Origin: Rhizobium sp. AC27/96 | GTDB lineage: Bacteria > Pseudomonadota > Alphaproteobacteria > Rhizobiales > Rhizobiaceae | NCBI RefSeq assembly: GCF_001692325.1 | Contig: NZ_LXKN01000015.1 | Span: 1-64,000 of the forward strand | Direction of reading: 5' to 3' | DNA length: 64,000 bases | Shown: piece by piece, positions 27,941-37,181 of the stretch | Layout of the letters: each line of letters opens with the position of its first letter | How positions within the stretch are numbered: the stretch's first letter is position 1 | Notes under the pieces: model-generated | Database searches by the model: none | Seen by the model: the letters and a program-made list of their open reading frames with translations, nothing else | What the model was told of the DNA's origin: nothing | Translations under genes and position numbers: made by a program

Positions 27941-29179
27941 CTAAGCTCTCGGCAGCAAGCTCTTCAGGCTCGGCGCTGTGGTCAAGGCATGGATTGACGG
28001 CGTTATCCGCTTTGCAATCAGCATCTCGCTCAGTTTCATGTCCTTAGCGATCCGGTTGCCTTGGCCTATCCCGCTTACAGCAACCAGCCTCTGTTCGCCG
28101 TCAAGATGAAACAGGATGAAGGCACCGTCGCCCAGGTCTCGTCGAACAACCGTCCGCCCTTCGTCGACGAGCCCGGCAATCTGCAGGGTATGATCGAATT
28201 GATCCGACCAGAAATAGGGAACGGCCGCATAGCGGCTTGCCCCACCTGCCAAATTCGCCGCAGCGAGGATGCCTTGATCCTGTGCGTTACGCCAAGCTTC
28301 CAGCCGAAGCCGACGTTCGCCATAGAGCGGATGCGGAAACGAGCAGCAGTCGCCGGCAGCATAGATATTCGCGGCCGATGTCTCGAGACGATCGTTGACG
28401 GCGATCCCATTATCCACGGCAAGGCCGGCCTGGAGGGCAAGCTCGGTGCGCGGCTGTGCGCCGATCCCGACGACCAGCACATCCGCCGAAATCCCGGCGC
28501 TATCCGAGAGGGAGATTTCGACGCGCCGGTCATCGGCCTCGATCCGAAGAACCGTCACGCCGCATCTCACAACGACGCCGTTGCGCCGATGCAATGTCTC
28601 GACCATTTCAGCGATAGCCTCGGGCACGCCACGCTTGAGAATGCGTTCCTGGGACTCGATCACCGTCACTTCGGCCCCACGGCTGCGCGCCGAGGCGGCG
28701 ACCTCCAGGCCGATGAAACCACCGCCGAGGACGGCAATATGCGTGCCGGCCCTGATCCAGGGGCGAAGCTCCAGCGCATCGTCCATGGTCCTCAGATAGC
28801 GAATGCGGCGGCTCGCCGGCGCATTCGGCAGGCGCCGTGGTGTCGCTCCTGTCGTTAGCAGCAGCTTTTCATAGGGCAGCGCCCGGCCATCTGACAGGAT
28901 CACCTGCCTGCCGGCGGGATCGATTGCCTCGACCAATGCTTCGCCGATATGTCGAATACCCCGTTCAGCTAGCATGATGTCCGTGAGGACTGGTGGCGGC
29001 GAGGACGTTGCCTCGGCAAGCAAAAGCTGCTTCGAAAGAGGCGGCCGCTCATAGGGGAGGTGCACTTCGTCGCCGATGAGGGTGACGGGATGAGGATAGC
29101 CGCTTTCCCGCAGGCTCAGCGCCGCACGCGCGCCGCATTCTCCCGCCCCGACGATGACAACCCCGGCACCGTCGCTCAT
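27941..29179 (-). CDS. FAD/NAD-dependent ferredoxin reductase
   Basis: 412 residues. FAD-binding VVIVGAGECGARAALSLRESG at the N-terminus, PYERPPLSKQLLL (typical of rubredoxin/rhodocoxin/ferredoxin reductases of oxygenase systems), NAD-binding IAVLGGGFIGLEVAASAR at about 145, and the second FAD motif NIYAAGDCCSFPHPLYG. Passes electrons from NAD(P)H to the Rieske ferredoxin encoded just upstream, with which it overlaps by 4 bases. The terminal oxygenase is not adjacent. Confidence 0.88.
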   Translation of the reverse strand: MSDGAGVVIVGAGECGARAALSLRESGYPHPVTLIGDEVHLPYERPPLSKQLLLAEATSSPPPVLTDIMLAERGIRHIGEALVEAIDPAGRQVILSDGRALPYEKLLLTTGATPRRLPNAPASRRIRYLRTMDDALELRPWIRAGTHIAVLGGGFIGLEVAASARSRGAEVTVIESQERILKRGVPEAIAEMVETLHRRNGVVVRCGVTVLRIEADDRRVEISLSDSAGISADVLVVGIGAQPRTELALQAGLAVDNGIAVNDRLETSAANIYAAGDCCSFPHPLYGERRLRLEAWRNAQDQGILAAANLAGGASRYAAVPYFWSDQFDHTLQIAGLVDEGRTVVRRDLGDGAFILFHLDGEQRLVAVSGIGQGNRIAKDMKLSEMLIAKRITPSIHALTTAPSLKSLLPRA

Positions 29180-29493
29180 GCTCCGATTCCGATCATGACG
29201 CGATCGCCTTCCAGCTTCACCGGATAGGTTTTCAGATTGATGCAAACTGGTGCGCCCCGAGCTTCGCCGGTCTTGTAGCTGAAGCGGCCGTTATGCTTCG
29301 GACATTCGATGATATCGTCCATGACAAGTCCGTCGGCCAGATGGATCCTTTCATGGGTGCACAATCCGTCTGTCGCAAAGAATTCGTCGTCCGGACTTCT
29401 GTAGATCGCAAAGGTTCGTCCGGCATGATCGAACCGGATAACGTCTTCCTGATCTATCTCCGCGGCTCCACATGCATCTATCCATGTCGTCAT
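29176..29493 (-). CDS. Rieske [2Fe-2S] ferredoxin
   Basis: 105 residues with the Rieske ligands CTHERIHL and CPKHNGRFSYKTGEA (C-x-H...C-x2-H). The size and lack of signal peptide fit a soluble ferredoxin component of an oxygenase. GGAGG precedes the ATG at 29493. Coupled to the reductase gene. Together they form a two-protein electron chain awaiting a terminal oxygenase such as a Rieske or di-iron enzyme. Confidence 0.9.
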   Translation of the reverse strand: MTTWIDACGAAEIDQEDVIRFDHAGRTFAIYRSPDDEFFATDGLCTHERIHLADGLVMDDIIECPKHNGRFSYKTGEARGAPVCINLKTYPVKLEGDRVMIGIGA

Positions 29494-29520
29494 TTCCTGC
29501 CTCCTCACCATCGTCTTCCG

Positions 29521-29533
29521 GCACAAGCTGTGC
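29521..29533. promoter_or_regulatory. Candidate LacI-type operator
   Basis: Palindrome GCACA-AGC-TGTGC in the divergent promoter between the ferredoxin and LacI-type genes, 28 bases upstream of the ferredoxin start. Symmetry and place fit an operator, but no binding evidence exists. Confidence 0.35.
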
Positions 29534-29630
29534 TCGGTTTTCCCAAACGTCTGTACAGGTCCGACCATGGGCGAATTGCCGCTTCACATTCCACGCCGAT
29601 TATGATCATTTTTCCTCAAGGAGGGGCGGA

Positions 29631-30668
29631 ATGAAGAAAACCCGTTTGGTCGATATTGCGGCCGCCGCAGGCGTGGGCATTGCAACTGTCGAGCGTGTTC
29701 TGAACGAACGAGGCGGGGTCAGGCGGCAAACAATCGAGAAGGTGGTACTGGCGGCAAAGCAGTTGGGATACAAGGGGGTCATCCCGAACCTCTATCGCGG
29801 GACGATCCGCATCGAGGTGATCCTGGTAAGGCCTGAAACGCCCTTCTTCAGCAGGCTTAACCGTGCGTTTGAGCGGATTGCCGCATCGCTCGACAGCTCG
29901 ATCAGCCTCCATCGAACCTTCGTCGAGGAAAGTGATCCTGAAAAATTCGCAGCGTATATCGCCAATAGCGCAATCCGGCGGCACGGACTGATTGTTGTCG
30001 CCGTTGACCATCCGAAAATCACGGAGAGCTTGCGACACGCCCGCGCCACCGGCGTCGAGGTCGTGCAGATCGTTTCCTACACCGGTGCCAGGGACGACGT
30101 ATTCGTGGGGATCGACAATTATGCCGCCGGTCGAACTGCGGGCTTCTATATGTCACGAATGCTCCCACAGGCCGCCGGGAGCGTCGTCGCCGTTTGCCAC
30201 AGCTGGGCATATCGGATCCATAAGGAGCGCGTCCGCGGCTTCTCCGATTACATCACGACCCAGCGGAATCCCGCGCTGCAGTTTTCCGAGGTCGTGTTCG
30301 GCCACGATGACGATTTGAGATCCGCCGAGATGCTGACACAGGCGCTGCGCCGCAGGGCGGATGTCGTCGGCGTCTATAATGCGGGAGGCGCCAATCTGGG
30401 GGTCGGCTCCGTGCTTCAGCGTTATCGGGAACAGGAGAAGAAGGAAGTCGTCTGGATCGCGCATGAACTCAACGACGAAACCCGCCGCTTCATCGCATCC
30501 GGCCTGATGACGCTGGTTCTGGATCAGGCGCCGGAAACCCAGGCGAGGCGCGCGCTGGATACCGTTCTCTCTAGGATCGGGATCATTGATGTGCCGGTCA
30601 GCCAGGATCCGGTACCCTTCCTGACGTTCACATCAGAAAACATCGGGCAGTCCACCGCGCCAGTCTGA
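29631..30668 (+). CDS. LacI-family transcriptional regulator
   Basis: 345 residues. N-terminal LacI HTH at residues 4-25 (RLVDIAAAAGVGIATVERVLNERGG) and a periplasmic-binding-protein-like sensor domain (IEVILVRPETPFFSRLNRAFE, VFVGIDNYAAGRTAGFYM, VVGVYNAGGANLGVG). The hinge and TIE-KVVLAAKQLGYK match the family. The start at 29631 follows AAGGAGGGGCGGA. Divergent from the ferredoxin-reductase pair and convergent with the desaturase-family gene. The sensor domain resembles those binding sugars. Confidence 0.9.
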   Translation: MKKTRLVDIAAAAGVGIATVERVLNERGGVRRQTIEKVVLAAKQLGYKGVIPNLYRGTIRIEVILVRPETPFFSRLNRAFERIAASLDSSISLHRTFVEESDPEKFAAYIANSAIRRHGLIVVAVDHPKITESLRHARATGVEVVQIVSYTGARDDVFVGIDNYAAGRTAGFYMSRMLPQAAGSVVAVCHSWAYRIHKERVRGFSDYITTQRNPALQFSEVVFGHDDDLRSAEMLTQALRRRADVVGVYNAGGANLGVGSVLQRYREQEKKEVVWIAHELNDETRRFIASGLMTLVLDQAPETQARRALDTVLSRIGIIDVPVSQDPVPFLTFTSENIGQSTAPV

Positions 30669-30714
30669 ATGGAAATGCCGGCGCGCCTGGCAATTCCGGT
30701 CGCCGCCTATGGCA

Positions 30715-31749
30715 TCAATCCGATGCCGCAGAACGGTTCGCCTGTTTTTCAAGGCGGCGCCTTGCCCTCTCCATGAAGCGCTTGTTCATGCGATCTTCCG
30801 CCTCCCTGGAGCCGTCATGGAAAGTGCCGAACCATTTGTCGAGCGGAATGACGCCATCGGCATAATTGCACTCGAAGAATTTGTGATGCAGGTAGTGGTC
30901 ATAGGCATGCGTGTCGATGGCGGTTTCGCTTCCGACAATGATCTTGTCGAAACCCGCATGTCCCGGGGCCGGCGCCAGCGCAGCATGCGTGAGGTGAAAA
31001 AGGGCGTGAACTGGATTGGAAGGTATGATCCAGTGGATCAGCACGCCTGAGAAATAGAGCAGATGTTCGACCGGATGCATCGCCAATCCTGACCATGGCC
31101 CGGGATTGACATTGTTATGATGCAGCTTGTGAACGGCGTGGTAGAGCGGCGGCCAGTGAATCAGACGGTGGACCAGATAGAAGTGCAGATCGCGAAATGT
31201 CGGGATCAGCAGCATGATCAAGCCGCAATAGATCGGGTGTTCGGCAAAATCGACATAGGGAATGATGCCGTTTGCAAAGGCCCATAGAGTCAGCACTTCA
31301 CAAGTCGTCCAAAGCGGGATGGCGCTCGCGAAAGTCCAGATCACATTGTCGATTGTCTGATTGCTGAACAGGAATGCCGAATTGTCTTTGGACGGCCATT
31401 TGCCGTTATATTTAAAGGTCGTTCCCTGCTTCTTCTGCATATAGAGACGCAGATGAAACGCGCCGAAGAACAGAAAGACCAGGGCAGCGTTGCGGACGAG
31501 AAGATAGGCAATCCAACCCGGCTCGAAGGTCTTCATGGTCTCCATCGATGGCGTCGCATAGACCCATAGGAGCGTGCCGATGATGGCATAAACCGCGTTC
31601 CAGGGCATGAGATAACCGGGGTATCCGAAGAACCATTTTAGGAAGCCGATAGGCTGTGCCGGCCAAACGAAAACCGGTGGATATTTAAGAAGCTTGTTGG
31701 GCTTCCAGTCTCCGCGCTTGTCCCGCCTGCCATAGAGCGTGTCGTCCAT
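30715..31749 (-). CDS. Sterol desaturase / fatty acid hydroxylase family di-iron membrane protein
   Basis: 344 residues with several hydrophobic segments (LMPWNAVYAIIGTLLWVYA, NAALVFLFFGAFHLRLYM) and the histidine boxes that bind the di-iron centre: HFYLVHRLIHWPPLYH, HKLHHNN, then HAYDHYLHHKFFECNYADG. The family hydroxylates or desaturates lipids. It is the nearest candidate oxygenase for the ferredoxin/reductase pair, though transcribed apart from it. Substrate unknown. Confidence 0.85.
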   Translation of the reverse strand: MDDTLYGRRDKRGDWKPNKLLKYPPVFVWPAQPIGFLKWFFGYPGYLMPWNAVYAIIGTLLWVYATPSMETMKTFEPGWIAYLLVRNAALVFLFFGAFHLRLYMQKKQGTTFKYNGKWPSKDNSAFLFSNQTIDNVIWTFASAIPLWTTCEVLTLWAFANGIIPYVDFAEHPIYCGLIMLLIPTFRDLHFYLVHRLIHWPPLYHAVHKLHHNNVNPGPWSGLAMHPVEHLLYFSGVLIHWIIPSNPVHALFHLTHAALAPAPGHAGFDKIIVGSETAIDTHAYDHYLHHKFFECNYADGVIPLDKWFGTFHDGSREAEDRMNKRFMERARRRLEKQANRSAASD

Positions 31750-32311
31750 CGTGCTGCCTCCCAGTTGGCAAAAATCATGCCATCACTGTGTTTCATGCCA
31801 AGGCGGCGCGACAGCAGAGATTTGATGAGAATTGATCATGCGATGGCGTCGGGCAGGGCTTCCCATTCCGTGAGCATAGGCGAGCGGTACAATCCTTCGC
31901 TGGATTGCCTCGCTCGCCTTGTATGCTTTCTCCAACGGACGCTACGGGACATCCGGCTTTTGAGCCGAATATCCTGTCATTGGTTACGCGACGGAACTTT
32001 CCAGGGTGAAAGTGTCGCGGCGCTTGTGCGAGAGATAGGCCTGGAGGTCTTCGATCGTCACCAGGAGCAGGCCATGACGCTCCGCGGCGATCGCGGGAGC
32101 GCTTCGTATCGGCGTCATAGACATGCTGGTGACGGACAAGTTCACGGCGCAACGGTTGATCGACTTACGCGATCCGTGAACAGGCGATTTCGGTGCTATC
32201 GACAGCCGCGAAGATGGCCTGGATAGGCACTTCGCTGAACCTCACCGGATTAGCTCGGCCACCAGATATCGCCATCGGCAAGGATCTAACTTCCCAGCGG
32301 CGGTGGCGACG
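31750..32311. other. Intergenic stretch, mostly without recognised genes
   Basis: 562 bases between two minus-strand genes. Apart from the possible gene remnant on the minus strand at about 31984-32136, frames are short and conflicting. It presumably contains the promoter of the desaturase-family gene near 31750-31800. Confidence 0.45.
31984..32136 (-). pseudogene. Possible remnant of a RibB-like (DHBP synthase) C-terminus
   Basis: On the minus strand one frame reads APAIAAERHGLLLVTIEDL followed by QAYL and ends at a stop at 31984-31986. The HGL...V-x-I-x-DL-x-AY spacing resembles the end of 3,4-dihydroxy-2-butanone 4-phosphate synthase. Further upstream the frame loses any resemblance and has no start. 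Short and based on recall, so weak. Confidence 0.25.
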
Positions 32312-33463
32312 TCACAATACGGTCTCGAACAGAGGGATTAATGCGGCACCAATTGCACCCGGAGCGTCGATAACCTCTGCCGCAGCGAGCCTGGGGACGT
32401 CGCGCAATGCGCCATGTCGCGGCAGATTGTTAATCTCGGTTCGCTCGATGAGCATCCCCGCGAGCGAGTGCGGAAGTTCGCCGCCAAGGACGATCAAGGC
32501 CGGGTCAAATACCGCGCAGATTGCATTGATGGCGCGATTATGCGCTGGCGTGACGCGGTCGATCCACTCGACGACAGCATCCGGGTTCAACGCGCCTTCA
32601 TTTTTGAGATCCTTCAACGTCAGGTTCGAATGGCCTCTGGAGCGCAGGTGCTCAAGCAAATTGCCAAGTGCGGGGCGATTCTCGTAGTCCTGTCGGTCGA
32701 AGAGCACGGAAAATTCACCCGCGTTCCCGAAACTGCCGCGAAATGGCATTCCACCGGAAACGAGGCCGCCGCCGTAACCATGGAGATGGGCAATATAGGC
32801 GAAATCGGGGCTCTCGCGGCCTACACCGAAAATTGCTTCGGCCAAGGCCGCCGTGCGGGCGACATTGTCTGCCCAGACGGGTAAGCCCAGTTGCTTTCCC
32901 AGAAGCGGTGCCAGGTCGATCAATGACCAGTGGGCGAGTGGTAGTGGGCAATTGAAAGCGGTTTCCAGCATGCGGTGGCCGCTGACGGCAAGGCCGATGC
33001 CCAGTATGTCCTGCCGTTTCGCACCCCGGAGGCTAAGAAGATCCTCAACCGCCGTTTCGATCCGCTCCATCTCAACGGCGAGGGAGGATCCTTCCTGCGG
33101 AATTTCCATCTTCGCCAACGGTTCCCCGAACCCCATGAGGCAGAGGCCGATCGATCCCACATTTATCGAGATGCCGAGTGTCAGGCACCAGTCTTTGCAA
33201 AGGCTGAGCCCTGGGCTGGGTGGGCCGGGTCGACGCGTTTCCGACGAGGTGAATGTTATCATTCCTCGATCACGAAGCTGCGCGACGATCCTATGCAGGG
33301 ACTGTTGCGTAAGGTCGAGCGGCTCGGTCAGGTCGGAACGCTCGATCCCGGGAGACTTCCAGATCAAACGCAACAGGTCGCGTTCATTGCGGGATGCAAC
33401 CCGTTTAGGTTGCGACTCTCGCAGGAAATGGGCCGCAACATGCTCTAACGGATCATACTTCAT
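32312..33463 (-). CDS. ROK-family transcriptional regulator (NagC/XylR type)
   Basis: 383 residues. A winged HTH at about 20-80 (NERDLLRLIWKSPGIERSDL, DLTQQSLHRIVAQLRDRGMI) precedes an actin-fold ROK domain (LGIGLAVSGHRMLETAFNC, GLPVWADNVARTAALAEAIFG, GNAGEFSVLF, LIVLGGELP). The usual C-x-C-G-x-x-G-C zinc motif of ROK kinases is not present, so a sugar-sensing regulator rather than an enzyme is likely. Divergent from the tandem AraC genes. Confidence 0.85.
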   Translation of the reverse strand: MKYDPLEHVAAHFLRESQPKRVASRNERDLLRLIWKSPGIERSDLTEPLDLTQQSLHRIVAQLRDRGMITFTSSETRRPGPPSPGLSLCKDWCLTLGISINVGSIGLCLMGFGEPLAKMEIPQEGSSLAVEMERIETAVEDLLSLRGAKRQDILGIGLAVSGHRMLETAFNCPLPLAHWSLIDLAPLLGKQLGLPVWADNVARTAALAEAIFGVGRESPDFAYIAHLHGYGGGLVSGGMPFRGSFGNAGEFSVLFDRQDYENRPALGNLLEHLRSRGHSNLTLKDLKNEGALNPDAVVEWIDRVTPAHNRAINAICAVFDPALIVLGGELPHSLAGMLIERTEINNLPRHGALRDVPRLAAAEVIDAPGAIGAALIPLFETVL

Positions 33464-33752
33464 TTACGGATCTTTTTGATTTACACTGTAAGTGTGAATT
33501 GCGCTGATCGGTGCTTCGAGTCGACCGAAGTGAGCGGCTCAATTCCCTATTACTGATCCTGCATACATGAACAAGATTGGCCAATCCAGACGTGGCAAAG
33601 GCCTTTCGCGAATGACGGGAATGGAAGGCGCTACCGCCATAGCGACAACTTCCGACGAGGCGGAATAGATAAAAGGGAAAGAACAGAACTGCATGATCCT
33701 ATTGAGATTCGAGAACTCTGCACATGCTCCCGAGCACACGGTTGGCGGCTTT

Positions 33753-34724
33753 ATGCCGACCCATGAGGGCACTGATTTCGAATCCATGGTTCAAGCTTTT
33801 TCCACCAGTTATGGTGCGTTTGGCGCCAAGCCGTTGGGGAGAGAACGGGGCTTCGGCTGGGCGGTGGAACTGCGCAGAAGCGGCGCTTTTACCGCGGTTC
33901 ATTCCACCTATCAAAGCCCCTGGGAAGTTCGCACGCTTGATGAAACCCCGCAGCACCTTGCGTTCTACATTCCTCGCACCGGATCACTTCAGTTCACTGT
34001 TGGTAAAAGAGCCGTTGAAGGTCGGGCAGGCCATCTTCTGATGGGCAACAACCATGAGATAGGCAATCGCTGTCTCCAAGGCGGTCCGCATCGCTCGGAT
34101 GCTCTGTTGCTGGACTGGAAGATCATAAGGCGGATGCTCGTGTCGCTGTTGGAGGCTCCTGTTTTCGAGACGCTTGATCTTGAGCCCGTCGTGGACCTTG
34201 CAACGCCTTCGGGCCAATTGATCGGCAACCTGGTCATGACGATCGTGCAGGGCATGCGCAACAACGGCCCGCTCATGTCTTCACCTCTCGCAGTCGCGGC
34301 GATGAGCGAGACGCTCGCTGACCTTGTGCTCCGGTGTGCTCCCCATCGTCTGTCCGGGCATTTGGAAAGAAAGAAAGTGTCTACGGTCGCGCCCTGGCAT
34401 GTCCGGCGCGCCATCGACTACATGTATGCCAGAATTACCGAGCCCTTCACCATATCGATGGTGGCGGACGATGTCGGAGTTTCGCTGCGCGCCCTGCAAA
34501 TGGGCTTCAGGGACTTCAAGGGGACGTCGCCAGGCGCGTATCTGCGGGCGATAAGGTTGAAGGCCGCCCACGACCAGCTTCGGGACCCCTTAAATCTGCA
34601 GTCCGTGCGCGAGATTTGCACGAGATGGGGCTTCTTTCATCCGGGCAGGTTTGCTGTCGTCTATCGCAATGCTTTCGGAGAAAGCCCGAGCGATACGCGC
34701 TCACGAGCAGCGGCCTCGCTGTAG
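33753..34724 (+). CDS. AraC-family transcriptional regulator (tandem copy 1)
   Basis: 323 residues from ATG 33753 (frame open from 33693). N-terminal AraC-binding-like domain (FGWAVELRRSGAF, LAFYIPRTGSLQFTVGKRA). C-terminal double HTH at about 220-320: HVRRAIDYMYARITEPFTIS, VGVSLRALQMGFRDFKGTS and WGFFHPGRFAVVYRNAFGE. The start was picked by alignment to its downstream paralogue and GGCGG ahead. The two neighbours share GMRxNGPLxxSP and PHRLS segments. Confidence 0.85.
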   Translation: MPTHEGTDFESMVQAFSTSYGAFGAKPLGRERGFGWAVELRRSGAFTAVHSTYQSPWEVRTLDETPQHLAFYIPRTGSLQFTVGKRAVEGRAGHLLMGNNHEIGNRCLQGGPHRSDALLLDWKIIRRMLVSLLEAPVFETLDLEPVVDLATPSGQLIGNLVMTIVQGMRNNGPLMSSPLAVAAMSETLADLVLRCAPHRLSGHLERKKVSTVAPWHVRRAIDYMYARITEPFTISMVADDVGVSLRALQMGFRDFKGTSPGAYLRAIRLKAAHDQLRDPLNLQSVREICTRWGFFHPGRFAVVYRNAFGESPSDTRSRAAASL

Positions 34725-34785
34725 GAACCGCGAACCCGACTATCATAATTCAGCCGTCGCTGCAGAAACATGCCGCCAGGATCTC

Positions 34786-35784
34786 ATGCCAGACGATAAT
34801 GCTCTTCCAAACTCGTTTCGATATCGTGGCTCTTCGTTCGACAACATGATTGAAACGCTCGGCGGGGCCTTCGGCGCCTTTAGTGCCGAACCGATCGGGC
34901 AGGCATCGGACTTTCGCTGGGGGATCGACATTGCCCTGAATGACAACGCGGTCTTGCTCAGCGGTTATCATCAGGATGAATTCCAGTTCAAGATCGAGCC
35001 AACGCGCGACACCGCGGAGTATCTGTCCATTGTCATTCCGCGAATCGGTGGCATGGGAGTGGCCTATGGCGCACGCATGGCGGAGGCGGGAGAGGGGAAG
35101 CTGCTGCTCTATAATAATTTCGAGCCAGACAGCGTCACCATGTATGGTCAGTCAAATCTGATAGATGAATTGCTGGTTAGCTGGTCGGTCATTCTGCAGA
35201 CCATCGATCAGACTTTTGAAAAATCCCTCAGCGGCTCCCTGCAGCTGCTGCCTGAATTGAGCCTGACAACATCGGTCGGTCAGACTATCGGCAACCTGGC
35301 GGCAACGATGATGAACGGCATGCGGGACAACGGTCCGTTGTTGCGGTCTCCGATCGCTATGTCTCATCTTACGCAGGCACTCGCCGAGCTCGTCATACGT
35401 CTGGTTCCTCACCGGCTATCGCACTTGCTGGACCAGAAACCGAGCCTGATTGCTCCGCGGCACGTCCGTCGGGCGATCGAATTCATGCAGGCCAATATCA
35501 GCCAGCCGATCGGCATGACCGAGGTAGCGGCAGCGGCTGGAGTATCCATTCGGGCGCTTCAGCTCGGCTTTCGCGCCTTCAAGGACACGACACCGCTTGC
35601 CTACCTCATGAAGCTTCGCCTGCGAGAGGCGCGACAAGACCTCCTTGATCCCGAAAATAGCCGGGCTGTGAGCGAAATCTGCCTGAAATGGGGGTTTTTC
35701 CATTTCGGGCGATTTTCTGCCGTCTACAGGGCGACGTACGGAGAAAATCCTTCGGAAACGAAAAAGCGCGCCAGCAGACCTTGA
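34786..35784 (+). CDS. AraC-family transcriptional regulator (tandem copy 2)
   Basis: 332 residues, same architecture as its upstream neighbour and clearly paralogous: FGAFSAEPIGQASDFRWGIDI, GMRDNGPLLRSPIAM, then the HTH domain HVRRAIEFMQANISQPIGMT, GVSIRALQLGFRAFKDTTP, WGFFHFGRFSAVYRATYGE. AGGA precedes the ATG at 34786, 61 bases after copy 1. Likely a tandem duplication that has diverged, mostly in the N-terminal sensor half. Target unknown; no effector gene lies between them and the next convergent unit. Confidence 0.85.
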   Translation: MPDDNALPNSFRYRGSSFDNMIETLGGAFGAFSAEPIGQASDFRWGIDIALNDNAVLLSGYHQDEFQFKIEPTRDTAEYLSIVIPRIGGMGVAYGARMAEAGEGKLLLYNNFEPDSVTMYGQSNLIDELLVSWSVILQTIDQTFEKSLSGSLQLLPELSLTTSVGQTIGNLAATMMNGMRDNGPLLRSPIAMSHLTQALAELVIRLVPHRLSHLLDQKPSLIAPRHVRRAIEFMQANISQPIGMTEVAAAAGVSIRALQLGFRAFKDTTPLAYLMKLRLREARQDLLDPENSRAVSEICLKWGFFHFGRFSAVYRATYGENPSETKKRASRP

Positions 35785-35872
35785 CCGCTACGGCCCAGGA
35801 CAAGTGATTGCCGGTCACGCGTTCGTACCTATCGAATTCCAACGGCAGGTGAGCGATATCGGATCGCCTGCC

Positions 35873-37120
35873 TCAGCGTTGGGTCAGGACCTCATACAGG
35901 CGCTTTTGTGCCTCCTGAGGCGTGATGGTTCCATTGTTGAAGAAGTCGCCGACGACGCCGATCCAGCCTTCCGACATTTGCGATGGCATCGCCTGAGATT
36001 GAGCGCTGACCTCCCGGTTCTTCGCCTTGATCATCTCAAGACCCATTTTGCCGCAACGATCCAATCCCGCCGGATCAACATCCGTGCGAACAGGAAGCGA
36101 GCCCTTGAAGCGGCTAAAGGCGACCTGGTTGTCCCGATCAAGGACCATGCGCGCAAAGGCACGCTGCGCATCGGCTGCTCCCTCGCGATTGGTGAGCGGA
36201 AAGGCGAAGGCGTCGATGACCATGAAGTAGGCTATGGCGGTTCCGGGAGCCAGGCTGCAATTGAAATCCCTGTCGACCTCATAACCTCTTGCAACAAACT
36301 CGCCCTTGGCCCAATCACCCATGAACTGCATGCCGGCGTCGCCCTTGCCGACCGCGGCTGTTGCATCGGCCCAGGTCTTGTTCTTTCTTGTCTCGAGTGG
36401 TTCGACATATTGCGATAGCCTCGAGAGCATCTTCAAGGAGGCGATCATTCGCGGATCCTGCACCAGACTGGCATCGCCGCTCATGAGGCGCGTATAATCA
36501 TCCGGGCCAAATTCGTGATAGATGATATCGTTGAAGATCAATGATATCTCCCAGCGCGTCCCTCCTAGCGCAATCGGTAGATGCCCGGATGCCTTGATCT
36601 TTTCGGCGGCATCGAAAATCTCATCCCATGTTGTCGGCGTCCTGGCCCCGGCCTGGTTGAATATTGTCTTGCTCGTCCAAAGCCAGTTTTCGGCATGAAT
36701 GTTCGTCGGCGCGAAATAGACTTTTCCCTGATAGGAGATGCGGTCGAAAACCGTGGCCGGGATGAAGTCCCGCCAATGATCGGCCGTTGCGACATCGTTG
36801 ATGTCCTGCACGATTCCCATCTCCGGCAATTCCCGCGACCCCTCGTTGGCATTCCATTGCATCACACTTGGCGCATAGCCGTTTGCGATGCGATCGCTGA
36901 CGATGCGCTGGACGGCGACCTTGTTCTCCGCGGGCACATCCGCCCATTGATTGCCGCCGGCGATCCAGGCCTTGCGAAATACATCGAGTGCCGCTGCCTC
37001 GCTTTTCGAAACCCAGAAGTGAACGACGTCCACCGCCATTTTGTCTCCGGCAACTGCTTGCTCCGAAGGGCTCATCGCGGCCAGAGCCGCGGCCAATGCG
37101 ATCTGCATCATCTTTTTCAT
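35873..37120 (-). CDS. Orphan extracellular solute-binding protein (sugar ABC type)
   Basis: 415 residues. Signal peptide MMQIALAAALAAMSPSEQAVA followed by a family-1 binding-protein fold: VDVVHFWVSKSEAAALDVF, YAPSVMQWNANEGSRELPEMG, GKVYFAPTNIHAENWLWTSK, GDAGMQFMGDWAKGEF and SLPVRTDVDPAGLDRCG. It resembles binding proteins for glucose/mannose-type sugars. No permease or ATPase accompanies it. It lies 61 bases downstream of a membrane GGDEF-EAL gene on the same strand, so it may be a ligand-binding partner of that sensor rather than a transport component. Confidence 0.85.
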   Translation of the reverse strand: MKKMMQIALAAALAAMSPSEQAVAGDKMAVDVVHFWVSKSEAAALDVFRKAWIAGGNQWADVPAENKVAVQRIVSDRIANGYAPSVMQWNANEGSRELPEMGIVQDINDVATADHWRDFIPATVFDRISYQGKVYFAPTNIHAENWLWTSKTIFNQAGARTPTTWDEIFDAAEKIKASGHLPIALGGTRWEISLIFNDIIYHEFGPDDYTRLMSGDASLVQDPRMIASLKMLSRLSQYVEPLETRKNKTWADATAAVGKGDAGMQFMGDWAKGEFVARGYEVDRDFNCSLAPGTAIAYFMVIDAFAFPLTNREGAADAQRAFARMVLDRDNQVAFSRFKGSLPVRTDVDPAGLDRCGKMGLEMIKAKNREVSAQSQAMPSQMSEGWIGVVGDFFNNGTITPQEAQKRLYEVLTQR

Positions 37121-37181
37121 TTGGGGATCTCCACCCGATCGTCATGCGTGGTAATGGCGCGTGGCGCCTCTTCGAAATTGA

